Positions 58,835-64,000 of a stretch of 64,000 bases of DNA are shown here, in pieces (within the stretch, counting starts at the first letter, position 1; each line of letters begins with the position of its first letter). The translations under genes were made by a program, and so were the position numbers. The notes under the pieces were generated by a model that made no database searches, was not told where the DNA came from, and worked only from the letters and a program-made list of their open reading frames with translations. The stretch lies in NCBI GenBank assembly GCA_009760855.2, contig WPIO01000006.1, positions 7,136,501-7,200,500 of the forward strand, in the 5' to 3' direction. The stretch is from Cristatella mucedo (lineage: Eukaryota; Bryozoa; Phylactolaemata; Cristatellidae).

Positions 58835-60930
58835 GGCTATAACTTTGAAAGAATCACATGGACCTGCTAAATACAGTGATAAGCAAATGCGTTTCCAGCA
58901 TCCTTTAAATGTCGTCAAGTCAGAGAATATCGTGATGTAAGAGTTTTGCACCAGCTTTTGGCGCCTGATTGCACATGCTGGTAGACCAGCAAGCAGTGAG
59001 ATACAGAAGTCAAGACGGGATTTCACAAATACATGGATTAATTTAGACGTAGTATCCCTGTCTAAACAAGCCCAAAGTTAGCAATGTTATGCAGCTAAAA
59101 GTACGAAGACCTGACAGTGGAACTGATGGTTATCCACTGTAATGTCACTACGGAATTGGACACCTAGATTGTGTGCAGATTCAACTCGAGATACGCTTGC
59201 AGAGTCAATTTTGAGTAACGTTTTCCAATTTCAGAGTTTCACTTGGCTTGCCCGTAACTAGTAGGTTCGTTCTATCATCATCCAATTTAAGAAAGTTTGT
59301 TACCTTCAACTTTCAGACGTCATCGATACATGAAGTAAAGGAGTTTAGAGAATTTTACGTGCTAGATGGCTGGGAGGGATCAAAGCAAAGCTACAACTGA
59401 GAGTCGTCTTCATTATTCTTCATTTAGAATTGAAAGCCTAGATCGTGTCTGGCAATCAGATCGGCAACAAGGAGAGTATAAACCGTAAAAAGAGCTGTAC
59501 CAAGCACAGAGCCCTGGGGTACCCCATACTTCAGTGGTTCCTAGCATTATCATCATCCGTTCACATCCACACTCTGAAGTCTCTCACCAAGAAAGAACCT
59601 GAATCGTTTGAAAGAAGTGCCAGCGACGCCCAGACAAAATGAGTGGAGCACGACAACGACTTGGTGATTTATAGTATCAAAAGCTGCTGAAAGATCGAGC
59701 ATAGCAAGCAGAGCTACTCTACCTCAGTCTCCTTTCCTTAGTGGTTCATTATACACCCAAAGAAATGCTGACTCTTTGGAGCAAGCCGTGATGGCACACT
59801 AGATAAGGCGGTTGATTTCACGACCGATGTCGTGGGTTCAATTCCTGCGGTGGTGATAGCCGTATAGGCTCTTCTGTCGCAATACAAAAAGAGGCTGTTT
59901 AATCAGCTAGGATTTTTTTAATTAGTTCTCATACCAGACTGGAACTTAATCAATACATGAGTTCAGAAGGTCGCTCACGAATCGTATCAAATTCGATAGG
60001 AACGGTAGAAGAGAGAGTGGGCGGGTTTGATCAAGTTCTCCTCGTCTAGTGTCGCTTTCTTTCTTGAGTAGTGGTCTGACTACAGCCTATCTAAAAGGTG
60101 CTGGTATATGACCTGAGGCTAATGACATAGTTACGATGTTTAATATGCATGGAAGCAGTTGATCTATGCAACTTACAGTGGAAATAGGGTCTAAATAAGT
60201 TTTGGACTTCTTTGACTGGGATATGAACTTCAGGATGTGGTCACTAGTGGCCTCCTTGAATGGAGACTTTGAGGTGCTGTGAGGATTTGAGGGACAGGAT
60301 TTCAGGGGGAGTGCTGCCATCTTAGAGAAGAACTCCCTGATCTTATCTATGCTGTTGACAAAGAAGCTAGCGAAGCGATCAGCTAGATCATCACAATTAC
60401 AATCATTACAGGATCGCTAGGCATTGAGCAAAACTATGAGTAGTTAATTCGATCATTGATCGTAGACATCTGCATTGTCGGATTGTACATCTAGGATTCA
60501 ACAATGTCTTTAGAAGCTAGACTCGGCCTTTGCTAGGATTGCTTGGTATGATCGGCAATAGTCCTCATGTGCCTGTCGATGGACGACAGTCATTTTTTAT
60601 CTGTGTGCATGCTTTTCTCAAGCTTGCGCTTACCAAACCTGGCTAGTTTAATGTCTGTGGTAAACTATTGGCCGTCTGGGCGAGGGCGCACAGTTCGCTT
60701 AGGCAGCTGTGCAAACTCATCTACATGACAGCTAGTGTCGTGTTGCAGAAACCTAACAACAATGGCATGTCGGAAGGGGGATTGAACAGCGGAGACGAAA
60801 AAGATATTCTCGTATGGACGGCATAGACATTAAGCGTCTTCAGATTCCGAAATTCACCGGTGATATTAGATAAGGATTGCCCGTGTGCCCATGGCCAACT
60901 CAATATCATCTAGAATGCACAGCACGCCAA
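58835..60930 (-). mobile_element. Family I LINE, linker to C-terminus, with a nested SINE
   Basis: Read on the minus strand: the linker (LPLLLxxPSDLxLLxxxYNTTLA-like, 60909-60700), RT start (SLASGHIPAPFR, about 60090-60130, then PLLKK), the RT core in several frames (VPQGS-like PGYP near 59518, KLDDDRTNLL-like near 59270) and DFCISLLAGLPACAIRR near 58990. An internal deletion follows, joining LVQNS to SDLTTFK (about 58930). It lacks the endonuclease and the terminal hairpin. The tRNA-SINE at 59783-59930 interrupts the RT between ESAL..H and N-S-x-F. It is dead. Confidence 0.8.
59783..59930 (+). mobile_element. tRNA-derived SINE, copy 3, inside a family I LINE
   Basis: It shares AGCCGTGATGGCACACTAG, TAAGGCGGTTG, the B-box variant GGTTCAATTCC, GGTGATAGCCGTATAGGC and AAAGAGGCTGTTTAATCAGC with copy 2, and ends in a T-rich run. 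Relative to copy 2 it has internal deletions in the hairpin (CGACCGATGTCG) and after the B box. The interrupted LINE resumes almost exactly at the break (GGAG before, TTAATTAG after), so no long target-site duplication is visible. Confidence 0.8.
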
Positions 60931-61766
60931 TAATGTAAACTTACAAGGAGATAGTCATTGCTAGCAGTATCGCTCTGTATATCGCCACTTCTATTTAGTA
61001 TGCCATTTAGTATACGCAAAGCTTCCCTCTCGCGTTGGACAATCAGCTAGTCTGATTCAAAAATATATTGAGCTTATTAGAATGTACAAGTTTTGCCTCT
61101 AAAACTAGATTAAGCAATTGTTAAATTAATAGTTCGTATCAGTTACATGAAAATGCTTAACTGTAATAGTCTATTACCGATTGGTCAATGATTTGACCTA
61201 TAGCCAGCCCTCGGCCTTTTTTAATTATCCCCTGGATAACTTTTGTTTGATATACTCAACGCAAACATAGCTTAGACGGAATTCCATTTGGTATTAGTAC
61301 TGATGAAAATTATTGGGTATAGAACCCTAGGAGAATGGAACTTGAATTAAATCACAAAATAACTTGCTGAAGCAAAGCATTAATCAACAACTAATAAAGA
61401 AAAACCAAGGTATCGTGCTGAGGCATTGAGCCTAAAAAAGCACCCCGAGTATCAAGATTAGACGTAGGCATGCATAGTGGCGTAAGATGGACATAATCAT
61501 ATGTCTATGATTAGATTGGCGTATGCATATGTCTATGATTAGACTTAGATAATGAGATATTATCTATGCATAAGCTGGCGTAAGAAGGCACCGCTATACC
61601 GCTGGTTAGTATGACCCCTAGTTAGAAATGTGCACTAAATTATGCTCATGTAAGCACTCAACACACTCAGCACGATGACTCAGCACTGCGATGCTACGAA
61701 AGAGCTTATTGCTTTTGTGCTTAGTAAGTACTTAAAGAGTTTCATAGCCGACAAGCTCATAAAGGA
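60931..61766 (+). other. Intergenic with a short direct repeat at 61499-61552
   Basis: No gene was recognised. CATATGTCTATGATTAGA is repeated directly (61499 and 61528), separated by TTGGCGTATG, a 29-bp period. Confidence 0.5.
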
Positions 61767-61949
61767 TTATGCACGCGGATATGGTTTTGAGGAACACTTA
61801 CTTTGAGGATCAGCTTGCATTTTCTTCATGAATTTCCTCACATCATCGGATTCCATGCTTTTAGGCGGTATAGTGTTCCAAACTTTGTAAGCATGGTTAA
61901 ATAAAGTACCGTTAACGAGAGATTCGAAGTTGTATCGGAAAAAAACCAA
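61767..61949 (-). pseudogene. Possible C-terminus of another LINE family
   Basis: A 60-codon minus-strand frame reads FESLVNGTLFNHAYKVWNTI, then PPKSMESDDVRKFMKKM. An aromatic-rich stretch leading to WN-x-(I/L)-P, followed by a short spacer and a basic F-x-K-K helix, is the usual C-terminal layout of CR1- and jockey-superfamily proteins. It is not family I or II, and nothing upstream supports an RT. Confidence 0.35.
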
Positions 61950-62189
61950 TCCACCAGAGTCAGAAGAGCTGATAATTAGTTAAAAGACCTTGCAAGAATA
62001 GTAATCAAGATGTATGCAGAAGCAAGACAATAGAAGAATTATAAAATGAGTGACAGAGTTTTGAATTCGATAGGCTACGCGATAGGTGACCTATGAGCAT
62101 TAATTTAATGTAATATATCTCCGTCTTTAACTTCAAAAAGCCACAAAGACTATGTGGGTGTTACGCAGGAGAGTTTTGTATAGTATACT

Positions 62190-62375
62190 CGCAGCCTCAG
62201 CGGCTTTCGGCACGCATTCGGTAGCCAACAGACTTCGTCTCACGCAACAAAGAGAAAGCGGGAAGCATTGCAGAATCAGGAGAGCAGTTGAGGTAGTGCG
62301 TAGAATGAAAGTAGCAGCTCAGGACGGCTGGAAAGGATGAGCCATAGTCGGCAGCATGATAGTAGATGTCGCAGA
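62190..62375 (-). mobile_element. Family II LINE, 3' fragment, minus strand
   Basis: This is the reverse complement of part of the family II 3' block (matching about 63252-63425): GCATTCGGTAGCCAACAGAC, TCTCACGCAACAAAGAGAAAG, GAGAGCAGTTGAGGTAGT and CCATAGTCGGCAG. It is cut at both ends. Confidence 0.75.
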
Positions 62376-62904
62376 AAACGTATCTGCGGTTTAGGGTTTT
62401 TTCAATTAAATATTAGCGTAATTAACTATCACTAGTCTTTAAGGAGCGCGAATTAGATGCCGCATGGTCTAGATGGACTGAACATTTCTGAAGCTGCTGC
62501 CTTAGCGAGCAGAGGTGAAATTTGGCTGCTGAAACTTTTATGACAGAGATCCTGTCTGCCGATACCCTGTTCTGCCACTATCCTAGCCTATATTAAAGAT
62601 AAAGATGCGTCGTAAAGTGCATCGGACACTTGTATGCGTTTATGGTAGAAACAACCTTGGGATTGGCTTTGTTACATTTAAATGTGGGCTGCAAAAGCTT
62701 CATATTGACCTCCGCCTCCGCCACCAGATAATCACACTTTTTCTTTAGCCGACGCCTTTGGTCAAGCTCATGTTGGCGGTTACTAGCAGCTGCAGTGATG
62801 AACCAATGAATTCTTTGGTGTAGGCTGACGAATCATTAAATTGTGAGCATAACACCTTGACCTTGGGTTTGCCAGCTGGACTTAGGAAGGATTGTTCCAT
62901 TGTC
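62376..62904 (+). other. Intergenic, no gene recognised
   Basis: No recognised feature. Confidence 0.4.
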
Positions 62905-62946
62905 TAATAATATTAATGCACTTGATAAAGCACCCTCAGAGAACTC
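62905..62946 (-). mobile_element. Family I LINE, last 40 bp
   Basis: AATAATATTAATGCACTTGA followed by TAAAGCACCCTCAGAGAACT is the reverse complement of the family I tail and outer hairpin arm only. It directly precedes the family II copy. Confidence 0.6.
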
Positions 62947-62954
62947 AGAACTTA

Positions 62955-63514
62955 AGTCTTCAAGTCCCAGCGGTTTGAGCGCGTGTCACCTTTGCTGAAA
63001 GAGCTATGATGGTTGCCGGTTGAGCAACGGATACAGAGCAAAGTTCTTACGCTGACCCACAAGGCCCGCCACGGCTTGGCTCCTTCGTACCTAGCTGAAA
63101 TGCTGCATCAGTTTCAGCCTGTTCGCGCCCTCAGATCCTGTGTGGACAATAAATTATCTGTCCCGTTCCTCCGCTTAAAGACAGTTGGCGGCAGAAGCTT
63201 TAGCTCTGCAGGTCCCAGACTGTGGAACTCGCTTCTAAATTTTTTACGCAACGACATCTGCTCTCCAACTGTCGACTATGGCACATCTTTTTCAGCGGTC
63301 CTGAACTGCTACTTCTATGCTACTCACTACCTCAACTGCTCTCCTGACTCTGCTATGCTTCCCACTTTCTCTTTGTTGCGTGAGACGAAGTCTGTTGGCT
63401 ACCGAATGCGTACCGAAAGCCGCTTGGGCTGTGAGTGCGCTATACAAAACTCTCCTGCGTAACACCCACATGGTCTTTATGACTTTGTGGAGTTACTGAC
63501 GGAGATACATTACA
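62955..63514 (+). mobile_element. Family II LINE, 3' end, best copy
   Basis: The frame reads RVSPLLKEL, a stop where HW is expected, WLPVEQRIQSKVLTLTHKAR, HGLAPSYLAEMLHQ, GRSFSSAGPRLWNSLLNFLR, and then stays open through a Cys-containing tail of about 70 residues to a stop at 63460-63462. The 3' end is GACGGAGATACATTACATTA. The C-terminal layout is that of the same LINE superfamily as family I, but residues and 3' end differ. A stop at the HW position and 5' truncation make it inactive. Confidence 0.8.
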
Positions 63515-63517
63515 TTA

Positions 63518-64000
63518 AGCAACTACCGCCCAGTCTTCCTTCTACAATTCCTATCAAAGACTCTGGAACGGGTCGTGGCAGACCAGCTAAACTCATATAT
63601 CGAAACCTCACACCTTGCTAGTAAGTTCCAGTTTGGCTTTAGAGCTAATCACTCCACAGAGTCAGCATTGCTTAGGGTATACAACGACCTACTTAAGAAT
63701 GCAGACATGGGTGGAGTGTCTCTGCTTGTTTTACTCGATCTTTCGGCAGCTTTTGACACCATCGATCACAAAGTTCTTCTAGAGCGCCTCTCATCTCGCC
63801 TGGGCATCACTGGCACAGCTCTGCAGTGGTTCAGGTCCTATCTCAGTGGGAGACTCCAGAGTATTGACGTGAATGGACAAAGATCATCTGAGGTACCTCT
63901 GAAATATGGGGTACCTCAGGGCTCCGTGCTAGGTCTGGTTCTTTTCACGGTTTATACTCTGCCTCTTGCTGATGTGATTGCCAAGCACAATCTGGGCTTT
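63518..64000 (+). mobile_element. Family I LINE reverse transcriptase, runs off the window
   Basis: It is open for 161 codons to the window edge, without a stop. It begins at SNYRPV and continues through LSKTLERVVADQLNS, GFRANHSTESALLRVYNDLL, the intact first catalytic motif LDLSAAFDTIDHK, GITGTALQWFRSYLSGRLQS and VPQGSVLGLVLF. The FADD box would lie just outside. This is the best-preserved family I RT in the window and could belong to a younger copy. Its 5' part is missing, replaced by the family II end that abuts it at 63514. Confidence 0.85.

Overview
The window reads as metazoan (eukaryotic) repeat-rich DNA with almost no ordinary genes. It holds many 5'-truncated non-LTR retrotransposon copies, tRNA-derived SINEs, long dinucleotide microsatellites, a C2H2 zinc-finger exon and splice-site-flanked short exons. 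There is no sign of bacterial gene organisation. The zinc-finger style (GERPFKC..CPSDFAQK) and the SINE make me lean towards a chelicerate such as a tick, but that is a weak inference from memory of such families.

Two LINE families dominate. Family I (L2/CR1-like) has an endonuclease, a linker, an RT with a FADD box, a C-terminal region ending in a WNSLPTCVRTSPDLTTFKK-type motif, a conserved 3' hairpin and an (ATT)n tail. Copies lie at about 165-468(-), 490-3958(+), 4790-5247(-), 5243-5390(+), 8552-9785(+), throughout the tandem array, 45986-46232(+), 48133-48465(+), 48808-49270(+), 51885-52590(-), 54167-54795(+), 58835-60930(-), 62905-62946(-) and 63518-64000(+). Family II is a related LINE with a different 3' end. 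Copies lie at 7170-7640(+), 62190-62375(-) and 62955-63514(+), and a 3' fragment is captured inside the array.

The centrepiece is a 34-kb tandem array (about 11945-45985). It has eight full units and one partial unit of a canonical 3,878-bp higher-order repeat. Each unit is a dimer of diverged monomers, A (about 1.80 kb) and B (about 2.07 kb). Each monomer is a 5'-truncated family I LINE end plus about 1.1 kb of non-coding spacer. B also carries about 260 bp of family II. A long family I copy (8552-9785) and a singleton diverged monomer (9786-11575) lie just left of the array and look like its evolutionary precursors. The layout suggests that recombination between LINE copies created the first tandem, and a dimer was then amplified recently.

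Right of the array are a putative gene fragment with two 51-nt phase-1 exons (46557-47161), three copies of a tRNA-derived SINE (47576-47790, 52897-53095, 59783-59930), a four-finger zinc-finger coding exon (49396-49980) with a decayed duplicate 8 kb away (57470-58690), and several microsatellites. A frameshifted retropepsin relic of an LTR-type retroelement lies at 7640-8090(-). The rest is non-coding sequence in which I recognise nothing.
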